From: Streptomyces caatingaensis
Lineage (GTDB): Bacteria; Actinomycetota; Actinomycetes; Streptomycetales; Streptomycetaceae
NCBI RefSeq assembly: GCF_001187435.1
Contig: NZ_LFXA01000007.1
Coordinates: 248,001 to 312,000 of the forward strand
DNA: 64,000 nucleotides
Reading direction: 5' to 3'
Shown here: one piece after another, positions 33,370 to 41,523 of the stretch
How positions within the stretch are numbered: the first letter of the stretch is position 1
Layout: the number at the start of each line of letters is the position of its first letter
Position numbers and translations under genes: made by a program
The notes under the pieces: generated by a model
What the model was told of the DNA's origin: nothing
The model's input: only the letters and a program-made list of their open reading frames with translations
Database searches by the model: none

Positions 33370-34380
33370 TCACATCTGGTAGCGGTCGGGGGAGAAGAGG
33401 TGCAGGTGGTCCCTGACCCAGTCGGAAGTGCGGGCGAGGCCCTCCTCCAGGTCCACCCGGGGGCTCCAGCCGGCCCATTCACGGGCCCGGGAGTTGTCCG
33501 AGAGCAGCCGCTCGACCTCGCTGCCGGCCGGCCGCAGCCGCGCCGCGTCCACCACGACCCTCGCGTCCCGGCCCGACGCCCGGATCAGCGAGGCCGCCAG
33601 GTCGCCGACCGATATCTCGCGCCCCGTACCGAGGTTGACGACGTGCCCCACCGCCCGGTCGCAGTCGGCGAGGGCGAGGAAGCCCTCGGCGGTGTCGGTG
33701 ACGTAGGTGAAGTCACGGGTCGGCGAGGTCGAGCCCAGCCGGATCTCGTCGGCGCCGGCGTGCAGTTGGGCCAGGATCGTGGGGATCACCGCGCGGGCGG
33801 ACTGGCGCGGCCCGTAGGTGTTGAACGGGCGCACCACCGTGACCGGCAGGCCGAAGGAGTGCGCGTAGGACAGCGCCAGCATGTCCGCGCCGATCTTCGA
33901 GGCGGAGTACGGCGACTGCGGCTGCAGCGGATGGTCCTCGCGGATCGGGACCGTCCGCGCCGTGCCGTAGACCTCGCTCGTCGAGGTGTGCACCATGCGG
34001 CGCACGCCGTGGCGGCGGCAGGCCGCGGCCACGTTCTCCGTCCCGGCCACATTGGTCTGCACGTACGCCTCGGGGGACGCGTAGCTGTACGGGATGCCGA
34101 TCAGCGCCGCCAGGTGGAAGACGGTGTCGCAGCCGGCGACGGCGTCCGAGACCCGGTTCGCGTCCCGCACGTCCCCGGCCAGGAACTCCACGGGGGAGTC
34201 CGGACCCGCGTACCGTGCCAGATGGCCGCGTTCGGCGTACGGCTTGTAGTGCGCCAGCACCCGGACCCGGGCCCCGCGCTCCACCAGCAGGCCGACCAGG
34301 GCCGAGCCGATGAATCCTTCGGCTCCCGTGACGAGGACCGTCCGGTCCTGCCAACGGGAGGGCGTGGTCTTCGCGTTCAT
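33370..34380 (-). CDS. LegB-like NAD-dependent sugar-nucleotide 4,6-dehydratase (second copy)
   Basis: A 336-residue extended SDR, paralogous to the enzyme at 22053-23051. It has VTGAEGFIGSALV, FHLAALIGIPYSYASPEAY, TSTSEVYGTARTVPI with the dehydratase-type Glu, YSASK, RPFNTYGPRQSARAVIPT and the LegB-type C-terminus ending RYQM. It probably makes a 4-keto-6-deoxy NDP-sugar. An ATG at 34392 overlaps the MurG-like stop (ATGA), but ATG 34380 has GAGG at better spacing. The operon (MurG-like, this gene, esterase) suggests the sugar is placed on a lipid carrier. Confidence 0.85.
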   Translation of the reverse strand: MNAKTTPSRWQDRTVLVTGAEGFIGSALVGLLVERGARVRVLAHYKPYAERGHLARYAGPDSPVEFLAGDVRDANRVSDAVAGCDTVFHLAALIGIPYSYASPEAYVQTNVAGTENVAAACRRHGVRRMVHTSTSEVYGTARTVPIREDHPLQPQSPYSASKIGADMLALSYAHSFGLPVTVVRPFNTYGPRQSARAVIPTILAQLHAGADEIRLGSTSPTRDFTYVTDTAEGFLALADCDRAVGHVVNLGTGREISVGDLAASLIRASGRDARVVVDAARLRPAGSEVERLLSDNSRAREWAGWSPRVDLEEGLARTSDWVRDHLHLFSPDRYQM

Positions 34381-34388
34381 GTCTTTCC

Positions 34389-35561
34389 TCATCGGGTCGT
34401 CGTCAGGGCGGGCGTGCGGCCGGCCAGGCGCAGCACCCATGCCGCCATGAGGCCGGCTGCGGCCGCGTGGGTGCCGGGGTCGGCCGCGGCGCTCATTGCG
34501 GCCAGCCGGTGCGGCTCGTCGAGCAGCGGGCCGATCAGCTCCGCCAGCCGGTCGCCGTCCGCCTCCGCGTCCGGCAGCAGCAGGCCGGCGCCCGTGTCGG
34601 ACAGCACCCGGGCGTTGTGGGTCTGGTGGTCGTGCGGCGCGTGGGGGTAGGGGACGAGGACCGCGGGCACCCCCAGGGCGGACAGTTCCGCGACCGTCGC
34701 CGAGCCGGCCCGGCACACCATCACGTCGGCGGCCGCGTACGCCAGGTCCATGCGGTCCAGATAGCCGGCGGCCGTGGCGACGCAGCCGGAACCGTCCGCG
34801 GCCAGCCGGGCCCGGACCTCCTCCAGCGCCGCCGGTCCCGTCTTGATCAGCAGATGGACGTCCGGCCGGGCGCGCCAGAGCCGCGCCAGCCCCACCGCGG
34901 CATCGGTGAGCCGGGCCGCGCCCAGGCTGCCGCCGTTGAACAGCACGAGCCGCTTCCCGTCCGGCACCCCGAGGGCCCGCCGGGCGGTGCCGCGCAGGGC
35001 CGCCCGGTCGAGCCCCGCCACCGCCCCGGCCAGGGGCATACCCACGGTCCGCGCCCGCTCGGCGGTCCGGGCCGGGAGATGCCGGCGCGTACGGTCGAAG
35101 GCCAGCGCCACATGCGGGGTGAGCGCCGCCGCGAAGCGGTTGGCGCGCCCCGGCACCGCGTTGGACTCGTGCGCCAGCGCGGGCCGGCCTGCCAGCCGGG
35201 CGCCGAGCACGGCGGGCGCGCTCGGGTACCCGCCCATGCCGATGACGACCTGGGCACCCTGCTCCTCGATCACCCGCCGCGCCTGGCGGCCCGAGCGCAG
35301 CAGATCGGCGGGCAGCAGGAATCTGCGGGCGCCGAGCGACGGGTCGAACGGGATCATGTCGACCGTGTGCAGCCGGTAGCCGGCCTCGGGTATCAGCCGC
35401 GTCTCCAGGCCGCGTTCGGTCCCGACGAAGCTGATCACCGCGTCCGGGACGGCTCTTCGCAGCGCCTCGGCGACGGCCAGCCCCGGATAGATGTGGCCGC
35501 CGGTGCCGCCCGCCCCGATGACCACCGAGAGGGTGGTGTCGTGTGCTGTAGCCATGGCCAC
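34389..35561 (-). CDS. MurG paralogue (UDP-GlcNAc:lipid glycosyltransferase family GT28)
   Basis: A 390-residue GT-B enzyme. MurG landmarks: GAGGTGGHIYPGLAVAEAL near the N-terminus, GMGGYPSAPAVL, AHESNAVPGRANR, FNGGSLGAARL, then DVMVCRAGSATVAELSALG and YPHAPHDHQTHNA. MurG makes lipid II at the inner membrane face. This copy is outside any division/wall cluster and is co-transcribed with a LegB-like dehydratase and an esterase, so it is likely a specialised form acting on another acceptor or donor. An 11-bp-spaced direct repeat lies upstream. Confidence 0.85.
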   Translation of the reverse strand: MAMATAHDTTLSVVIGAGGTGGHIYPGLAVAEALRRAVPDAVISFVGTERGLETRLIPEAGYRLHTVDMIPFDPSLGARRFLLPADLLRSGRQARRVIEEQGAQVVIGMGGYPSAPAVLGARLAGRPALAHESNAVPGRANRFAAALTPHVALAFDRTRRHLPARTAERARTVGMPLAGAVAGLDRAALRGTARRALGVPDGKRLVLFNGGSLGAARLTDAAVGLARLWRARPDVHLLIKTGPAALEEVRARLAADGSGCVATAAGYLDRMDLAYAAADVMVCRAGSATVAELSALGVPAVLVPYPHAPHDHQTHNARVLSDTGAGLLLPDAEADGDRLAELIGPLLDEPHRLAAMSAAADPGTHAAAAGLMAAWVLRLAGRTPALTTTR

Positions 35562-35578
35562 AGCGTGGAGAAATGTCC

Positions 35579-35596
35579 TAAGAGGGTTTTAAGAGG
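35579..35596 (-). promoter_or_regulatory. 11-bp direct repeat upstream of the MurG-like operon
   Basis: TAAGAGG occurs at 35579-35585 and 35590-35596, an 11-bp start-to-start period (minus strand: CCTCTTA-N4-CCTCTTA). That period is typical of OmpR/PhoB-type response-regulator boxes. It is 18 bp from the MurG-like start codon. Confidence 0.45.
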
Positions 35597-35628
35597 TGTT
35601 ATGCGGGCCTTGTTCGCGCCGGCGTCGC

Positions 35629-35673
35629 CGGCAGCGGGCGCGGGGCCGGTCGGCAGTGGGCGCGGGGCTAGAT
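35629..35673 (+). promoter_or_regulatory. 18-bp direct repeat and -10 box before the TetR gene
   Basis: CGGCAGCGGGCGCGGGGC (35629-35646) is repeated with one change at 35651-35668, 22 bp apart. The second copy runs into TAGATT (35668-35673), a good -10 hexamer about 50 bp before the TetR start. Confidence 0.4.
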
Positions 35674-35722
35674 TGAATACCTTCCCACGTCCCTCCCACC
35701 CCAGGAACATGGCGACTCCACG

Positions 35723-36343
35723 ATGACAGAGCGACCACCGCACGGTACGGCCCGACCCGGCGGGCGTACGGCCCGGACGCGGGAGGCCGTGCTGGCCGCC
35801 GCCCTCGAAGAGCTCGGCGTTCACGGATACGCCGCCCTCACCGTGGACAGGATCGCCCAGCGGTCCGGCGTCCACGCCGCGACCATCCGACGGCGCTGGC
35901 GCTCGGTCCAGGGCGTCATCATCGATCTGCTGGCCCAGCACAGCGGATCGCTCCCCACCCCCGACACCGGTGACCTCCGCCAGGACCTGCACGAGCTCGC
36001 CCGGGCCATCGCCGACTACCACGCCTCACCGCGCAGTCGCAACTTCATCGAAGCGACCATTGTCGCGGCCGCCCACAACCCTCAGGTCTCCGACATCGTC
36101 CGGGACGCCTTCACCGCCCGCACGGAGCAGGTGACCTGCATCGTCACCAGGGCCGTCGCCCGCGGTGAACTGTCACCGGACGTGGACGCGCGTGAGGTGA
36201 TCGCCGCCCTGAGCGCGCCCTTCTACTACCGGCTCCTGGTCCTCCGCGGCACTGCCGACGACCGTCTCGTCCACACCAGCGCGGAAGCGGCCTACCACGC
36301 GGCGCGTGGCGGAGTGTTCGTCCCGCCCCCTTCCGGCCCCTGA
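35723..36343 (+). CDS. TetR-family transcriptional regulator
   Basis: A 206-residue regulator. The helix-turn-helix is at about 20-65 (REAVLAAALEELGVHGYAALTVDRIAQRSGVHAATIRRRWRS region). The C-terminal domain matches TetR_C-type ligand domains (FIEATIVAAAHNPQVSDIVRDAF). The NxATIRRRW recognition helix is of the TetR subgroup common in actinomycetes. It is divergent from the MurG-like operon and may control it, although the direct repeats near that operon look more like response-regulator sites. ATG 35723 has no strong ribosome site. Confidence 0.87.
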   Translation: MTERPPHGTARPGGRTARTREAVLAAALEELGVHGYAALTVDRIAQRSGVHAATIRRRWRSVQGVIIDLLAQHSGSLPTPDTGDLRQDLHELARAIADYHASPRSRNFIEATIVAAAHNPQVSDIVRDAFTARTEQVTCIVTRAVARGELSPDVDAREVIAALSAPFYYRLLVLRGTADDRLVHTSAEAAYHAARGGVFVPPPSGP

Positions 36344-36902
36344 GGCCGAAGGCCGCTCCGTGTAGGCGAAGCGCCGGCCCGTACCAGTGGTGGCCTTCGC
36401 GGACTTGACGCGGAGTCAGTGATTCCGGATTAGGTCACGAGGGCATCACAAGCTTTCCATCGCCACCGCCCCTGGCGCGCCGCCCCGCCGTCCGGGCAAC
36501 AGCGGACGGGCGCACTCCGCGTCAGTCGGCGGGCCGCGGGGTGATCTCCTCCTGGCCGGAGCGCCAACTCCCCCATGAATCGGCCGGGTTGACCTGATTC
36601 TGCTTCCCCGGTCAAGGCTGCCCGAGCCCGTGCCGCCTCGACGTCCCCCGCCGTTCCCATCCCTTGTCGATCAGTACGTTTTGTTCGGGTTTTCGGCGTA
36701 TGGGCCGGAATGTGGCGTGACTTGTGGCGCCCCCGCCCTCCCCCCTAATGTTCACTCGTCGCGCATTAAGGATCTGTCCGTCGCTGAAGGCAGCCCGGTT
36801 CGAGAGGGCGGCGGCCGACAGCGGCGCCCGTCCTGACGTGCCGTCAGTGAGAGGAAGCGCGCGCCTCTTCCGGTCATCAGCCAGTCATCAAGGAGCCCCC
36901 GC
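36344..36902. other. Long intergenic region before the FG-GAP protein cluster
   Basis: About 560 bp without a convincing gene. A minus-strand frame (36430-36660) ends in a basic GRWRWKACDALVT stretch and may be a repeat remnant. The promoter is probably TTGTGG (36722-36727) with TAATGT 18 bp later. A small hairpin (GAGGAAGCGCGCGCCTCTTC, near 36852) lies in the leader. ATCAAGGAG provides the ribosome site at the end. Confidence 0.4.
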
Positions 36903-38240
36903 ATGTCCGCATTCGTACGACGCCCCGCTGTCCGCTCGGCTCTGCTGGCCGCGGCGCTCGGTGCCGTTGTCCTGGGCGTCGCCGTCCCCTCCCAGGCCGT
37001 GCCGGCTCCGCGGACGGCGGCGGTGAAGGCTGCGGCGGCCCCCTCGCAGGTCGGCGGTGAGATAAGCCGCACCGAGATGATCCAGCGGGTGCAGTACTGG
37101 ATCGACAAGGGCGTCCCCTACAGCCAGTCCGGTTACTACCCGGACCTTCAGGGGCGCAACTACCGCACCGACTGCTCGGGGCTGGTGTCCATGGCCTGGC
37201 ACCTGCCCACCAGCGCGACCACGTGGACGCTTCCGCAGTACTCCACCCGGCTCGGCGGTCTGGACGACCTCCAGCCCGGCGACGCGCTGAACGACATCGA
37301 CAGCCACGTGATGCTCTTCACGGGCTGGACGGACGCGAGCCACACGACGGCCACCATCATGGAGCACGCCAAGCCGGGCACCAAGGCCCGCAAAGCCTCC
37401 TACTCCCGCAACTACATCAACAGCAAGGGCTTCAAGCCCTACCGTTACAACCGCGTCCTCGAAACGCCGGTGACCGTGCCCGACAAGGGCATGACGAACG
37501 TCACCGCGGTCGGCGACCTGACCGGCGACGGGATCACCGACGTCATCGCGGTGGAGACCTCGACGGGCGATCTCTACCGCTACTCGGGCCCCGACTACAC
37601 CGGTGGTTCCGCCCGGGTGAAGATCGGATACGGCTGGGACTCGATCAGCAGCATCGTCGGTGTCGGCGACCTGACCGGCGACGGCGTGCCCGACATCATC
37701 GCCGTGGACGCCGGGACGGGCGACCTCTACCGCTACTCGGGCCCGAACTACAACGGTGGCTCGAAGGTCAAGATCGGCAACGGCTGGGACTCGATGTCCA
37801 ACGTCACCGCGGTCGGCGACCTGACGGGCGACGGCGTGCCCGACATCATCGCGGTCGAGACGAAGACGGGCGATCTGTACCGCTACTCGGGCCCGAACTA
37901 CAACGGTGGCTCCAAGGTCAAGATCGGCAACGGCTGGAACGTCTACTCCACGATCGTGGGCGTCGGCGACCTGACGGGTGACGGCGTGGCCGACATCATC
38001 GCCGTCGACAACGAGACCGGCGACCTGTACCGGTACTCGGGCCCGAACTACAACGGCGGCACCAAGGTCAAGATCGGTGCCAAGTGGGACTCCATGATCA
38101 ACATGGCGGGGGTCGGCGACCTGAACGGTGACAAGATCCCGGACCTGATCGCCGTCGAGCAGTCGACCCAGAAGCTGTTCCGTTACTCCGGCCCCGACTT
38201 CACCGGCGGCTCCCGGGTGCAGATCGGCACCAACTGGTAA
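36903..38240 (+). CDS. Secreted NlpC/P60-like peptidase with FG-GAP/VCBS repeats
   Basis: A 445-residue exported protein with a signal peptide of about 33 residues. Residues about 55-190 form an NlpC/P60-like domain: Cys91 in TDCSGLVSMAW and His135 in DSHVMLFTGW. From about 195 the chain is five FG-GAP/VCBS-type repeats of about 48 residues, each with the calcium-type loop DLTGDGxxD and the LYRYSGP strand. These give a beta-propeller that probably binds a wall or surface polymer. ATG 36903 follows AAGGAG. It is the first of three adjacent genes with the same type of C-terminal module. Confidence 0.88.
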   Translation: MSAFVRRPAVRSALLAAALGAVVLGVAVPSQAVPAPRTAAVKAAAAPSQVGGEISRTEMIQRVQYWIDKGVPYSQSGYYPDLQGRNYRTDCSGLVSMAWHLPTSATTWTLPQYSTRLGGLDDLQPGDALNDIDSHVMLFTGWTDASHTTATIMEHAKPGTKARKASYSRNYINSKGFKPYRYNRVLETPVTVPDKGMTNVTAVGDLTGDGITDVIAVETSTGDLYRYSGPDYTGGSARVKIGYGWDSISSIVGVGDLTGDGVPDIIAVDAGTGDLYRYSGPNYNGGSKVKIGNGWDSMSNVTAVGDLTGDGVPDIIAVETKTGDLYRYSGPNYNGGSKVKIGNGWNVYSTIVGVGDLTGDGVADIIAVDNETGDLYRYSGPNYNGGTKVKIGAKWDSMINMAGVGDLNGDKIPDLIAVEQSTQKLFRYSGPDFTGGSRVQIGTNW

Positions 38241-39540
38241 CAGTCGTACCACCCTTTCGCCGCAGCGTTCCGTCCGGCGGCAGACGGCCGTCCACCGCCG
38301 GACGGAACGCGGCACGCCTCACCCCGTTTCCCCTCTTCACCCCGACACAGAACCGAGGTTCACCTTGTCCGCACAGTCGCCCACGCCCGCACAGCCACGG
38401 CGCCGGTCCCTCCGCACGTCCCTGCGGGCCGTCCTGGCGGCCGTCCCCGCCGCCGCGCTCGGCGTCTCCCTGCTCGCCGCGCAGCCGGCCGCCGCCGCCT
38501 CCGTCGCCACCTGGGACAAGGTCGCGAACTGCGAGTCCACCGACAACTGGAGCATCAACACCGGGAACGGCTACTACGGTGGCCTGCAGATCTGGAAGCC
38601 GACCTGGGACGCCTTCGGCGGCACGCAGTACGCCGCGTACCCCCACCAGGCCACCAAGGAACAGCAGATACGGATCGCGGAGAAGATCCTCGCCACGCAG
38701 GGTGCCGGCGCCTGGGGGAGCTGCGGCGCCGGGGCCGGCCTCGCCGGCGACCACGCCGATCCGTTCCCGGCGGAGCCCCCCGCCCCCCAGTCCAACATGG
38801 CCCACCTCACCCCGGTCGGCGACCTGACCGGTGACGGCGTGCCCGACGTCATCGCGGTGGAGAAGAAGACCGGTGACCTCTACCGCTACTCGGGCCCCTC
38901 GTTCGGCGGCGGATCGCGCGTCAAGCTCGGCTACGGCTGGAACGGTATGAGCGACATCGTCGGCGTCGGCGACCTGACCGGCGACGGCGTGGCCGACATC
39001 CTGGCCGTCGACAAGGAGAGCGGCGACCTGTACCGCTACTCGGGCCCGAGCTACAACGGTGGTTCGAAGGCCAAGATCGGCTCCAGCTGGGACTCGATGT
39101 CCAACGTCACCGCGGTCGGCGACCTGACGGGCGACGGAGTGCCGGACATCATCGCGGTGGAGAAGAAGACGGGCGACCTGTACCGCTACTCGGGCCCGAA
39201 CTACAACGGTGGTTCGAAGGTCAAGATCGGCAACGGCTGGAACGTCTACTCCTCGATCGTGGGCGTCGGCGACCTGACGGGTGACGGCGTGGCCGACATC
39301 ATCGCGGTGGAGAAGAGGACGGGCGACCTGTACCGCTACTCGGGCCCGAACTACAACGGCGGCACCAAGGTCAAGATCGGGACGAGCTGGGACGGCATGA
39401 CCGGCATCACGGCCGTCGGCGACGTCACCGGTGACGGCGTGCCCGACCTGCTCGCCATCGACCCCTCCGACCACAAGCTCTACCGCTACGCCGGACCCGG
39501 CTTCACCGGCGGCTCCCGGGTGCAGATCGGCACCAACTGG
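37489..39540 (+). repeat. Near-identical FG-GAP repeat DNA shared by two adjacent genes
   Basis: The repeat-coding parts of the genes at 36903 and 38365 match over long runs. For example, the DNA for LYRYSGPNYNGGSKVKIGNG followed by WNVYS occurs at about 37875-37950 and again at about 39178-39250 with very few changes. Five repeats lie in the first gene and five in the second. This points to recent duplication or ongoing gene conversion. Confidence 0.75.
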
Positions 39541-39543
39541 TAG
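38365..39543 (+). CDS. Resuscitation-promoting-factor (Rpf) protein with FG-GAP repeats
   Basis: A 392-residue secreted muralytic protein. The signal peptide ends near residue 45 (AAQPAAAA). The Rpf domain (about 47-125) shows VATWDKVANCESTDNWSINT with catalytic Glu57, GYYGGLQIWKPTWDAFGG and the paired cysteines. Rpf enzymes cleave peptidoglycan and help spores or dormant cells resume growth. Most Rpf proteins carry LysM or G5 domains; here five FG-GAP/VCBS repeats take that place. TTG 38365 is the only start giving a complete signal peptide. It lies 124 bp after the NlpC/P60-like gene. A strong hairpin follows the stop. Confidence 0.9.
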   Translation: MSAQSPTPAQPRRRSLRTSLRAVLAAVPAAALGVSLLAAQPAAAASVATWDKVANCESTDNWSINTGNGYYGGLQIWKPTWDAFGGTQYAAYPHQATKEQQIRIAEKILATQGAGAWGSCGAGAGLAGDHADPFPAEPPAPQSNMAHLTPVGDLTGDGVPDVIAVEKKTGDLYRYSGPSFGGGSRVKLGYGWNGMSDIVGVGDLTGDGVADILAVDKESGDLYRYSGPSYNGGSKAKIGSSWDSMSNVTAVGDLTGDGVPDIIAVEKKTGDLYRYSGPNYNGGSKVKIGNGWNVYSSIVGVGDLTGDGVADIIAVEKRTGDLYRYSGPNYNGGTKVKIGTSWDGMTGITAVGDVTGDGVPDLLAIDPSDHKLYRYAGPGFTGGSRVQIGTNW

Positions 39544-39555
39544 GAAGCGGCCCTT

Positions 39556-39597
39556 CCTTGGCCCGGGCCTTCTCCTGGCCCGGGCCTTTCCCTTTTC
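39556..39597 (+). terminator. Hairpin with T-rich tail after the Rpf gene
   Basis: Two copies of GGCCCGGGCC (39560-39569 and 39577-39586) pair around a 7-base loop and are followed by CTTTCCCTTTTC. This is a good intrinsic terminator. Confidence 0.75.
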
Positions 39598-39694
39598 GTC
39601 CGCCCTCCGTCCCCCTTCCGGTCCGCCCTCCGTCCCCCCTTCCGTCCGCTCTCCCTTCCCCCTCCATCACCCCTCCGTCCCACAGGAGTTGCCA

Positions 39695-41362
39695 GTGCGA
39701 CGCATCACCTCCCTCGCGGTCACCGCCGGTTCCTTGCTGGCGATGTGCGCCGGCGGGCTCATGACCGCGACGGCCGCCCGGGCGGACGACGTTTCCGCCG
39801 GGAACGCCCCGCCCCTGCGGTTCGTCAGCTACAACATCTGCGGCAACATGTGCACCGCCGCCAAGGGATACGACGACCGACGCCGCATCGACACGGTGGT
39901 CGACGAGGCCACGGCCGGCACATGGGGTGCCGACCAGATCTTCCTCCAGGAGGTGTGCCGCCCGCAGTACGACGCCATCGAGAAGAAGCTGGCCCCGCTC
40001 GGCTTCCACGGCCTGTACACGGCGACGCTTCCCGGCCGCGGCGCGACGGCCGGCGAGGAGGCGGTGTGCGGCGGCGCGGACTACGGAATGGCCGTCCTCG
40101 CCAAGGGACCGGTCACCGAAACGAAGGTCCTGGACCTGACCGTGGGCGGAGAGAACGAGCCCATCAGAAGCCCCTGCGTGAAGAACTACGTCCAGAGCCG
40201 GGTCAATTGGGCGTGCTCGGTGCACCTCTACTGGGAGTCCGGCGACACCCGCCGCAAGGCCGAGGCCCGTAAACTCGCGGCCCAGGCCGCCGAGTGGCAG
40301 AACGCCGGAATCCCCGTCGTCCTCGGCGGTGACTTCAACGACCAGCCCCGGTCGGCCTCGCTCTCCGCGTTCTACGACACCGGCATCGGCGACGGCGGCC
40401 AGGGCGCGTTCCTGGAGGCCGACGAGACCGACAAGGACCGCTTCGCTACCGTCTGCGCACCCTCCAGGAGCCGCTGCCGCTCCGGCGACGCCACCTTCGG
40501 CAAGCGGAAGATCGACTATCTCTTCCTCTCCTCCCGCGACTTCAAGGGCGTCAAGGCCGATGTGCTCCCCCTGGACACCAAGGTCTCCGACCACCGGTTG
40601 CTGCGCGGCGCGGCGTACTGGGCCGACTGCGGCCCGCTCGACCCGTGGACGGGCACCGTCCTCCGCAGGGACGCGGCGGGCGGCCTCTTCCGCTACGCGG
40701 GCCGACCGGGCGGCACGGTCACCGGCGCGTGCAAGGTGGGCACCGGCTGGAACACCATGCGGCTGGCCGCGCGCGACGGGAACACCGTGATCGCCGCCGA
40801 CGAGGCCGGAGCCCTGTGGCGCTACCCGGCCGACCCCGACACGGGCACCTACTCGGGCGACACCCGGGTCCAGGTCTCCAGCGGCTGGCAGACGATGAAC
40901 ACCCTCCTCGCGCCGGGTGACTTCTCCGGGGACGGCCGCCCCGACGTCATCGGCCGGGATGCGGACGGCGACCTATGGCTGTACCGGGGCTCGGCCGACG
41001 GCGGCTACGCCTCTCCGGTCAAGATCGGCAACCGCTGGCAGATCTACACCGCTCTCGTGGCGCCGGGCGACTTCACCGGGGACGGTCGCCCCGACCTGAT
41101 CGGGCGGGACGCGGCCGGCGATCTGTGGCTGTACAAGGGCGACGGCAGCGGCGGCTACGCCCCCAGGCAGAAGATCGGCAACGGCTGGCAGACCTACACG
41201 GCCCTGACCGGCCCGGGCGACCTCGACGGCGACGGCCGGCCCGACCTGGCCGGCCGCGACGAGGCCGGTGACCTGTGGTTCTACCAGGGCGACGGCAAGG
41301 GCGGCTACAGCCCTCGCAAGAAGATCGGCAACGGCTACCCCAAGGGAGAGCTGATCCTCTGA
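39695..41362 (+). CDS. Secreted endonuclease/exonuclease/phosphatase with propeller repeats
   Basis: A 555-residue exported protein. GTG 39695 follows AGGAG; the longer frame is not used. The signal peptide ends near ATAARA. The catalytic domain (about 45-310) is of the EEP superfamily: RFVSYNICGNMC, FLQEVCRPQYD with the metal Glu, VVLGGDFNDQP and the end motif SDHRLLRG. Several cysteines suggest disulfides. It may act as a DNase or a phosphodiesterase (sphingomyelinase-like), not resolvable here. The C-terminus (about 330-550) has VCBS/FG-GAP repeats of the PGDFxGDGRPDLIGRD type, a variant distinct from those in the two upstream genes. Confidence 0.87.
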   Translation: MRRITSLAVTAGSLLAMCAGGLMTATAARADDVSAGNAPPLRFVSYNICGNMCTAAKGYDDRRRIDTVVDEATAGTWGADQIFLQEVCRPQYDAIEKKLAPLGFHGLYTATLPGRGATAGEEAVCGGADYGMAVLAKGPVTETKVLDLTVGGENEPIRSPCVKNYVQSRVNWACSVHLYWESGDTRRKAEARKLAAQAAEWQNAGIPVVLGGDFNDQPRSASLSAFYDTGIGDGGQGAFLEADETDKDRFATVCAPSRSRCRSGDATFGKRKIDYLFLSSRDFKGVKADVLPLDTKVSDHRLLRGAAYWADCGPLDPWTGTVLRRDAAGGLFRYAGRPGGTVTGACKVGTGWNTMRLAARDGNTVIAADEAGALWRYPADPDTGTYSGDTRVQVSSGWQTMNTLLAPGDFSGDGRPDVIGRDADGDLWLYRGSADGGYASPVKIGNRWQIYTALVAPGDFTGDGRPDLIGRDAAGDLWLYKGDGSGGYAPRQKIGNGWQTYTALTGPGDLDGDGRPDLAGRDEAGDLWFYQGDGKGGYSPRKKIGNGYPKGELIL

Positions 41363-41523
41363 GCGGGCGTTTCGGCTCGGGGGCGAAGGGATCCGGGACG
41401 TCGACCCCGCCGCCGCGACGGCGGCCGACTCGCGGCGCCTGCCTGCGTCCCGCCTGGGCGGCCTTCGTGGCGCGAACAGGGGACGGGAGATCCCCGGCCC
41501 CTGAGCCGGGCCGTGTCGCAGAC

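Noticed and set aside
36430..36660. 76-codon minus-strand frame ending in a Trp/Arg-rich stretch
   Set aside because: The terminal peptide feels familiar from misannotated repeats in other actinomycetes, but I cannot name an element or find terminal inverted repeats.
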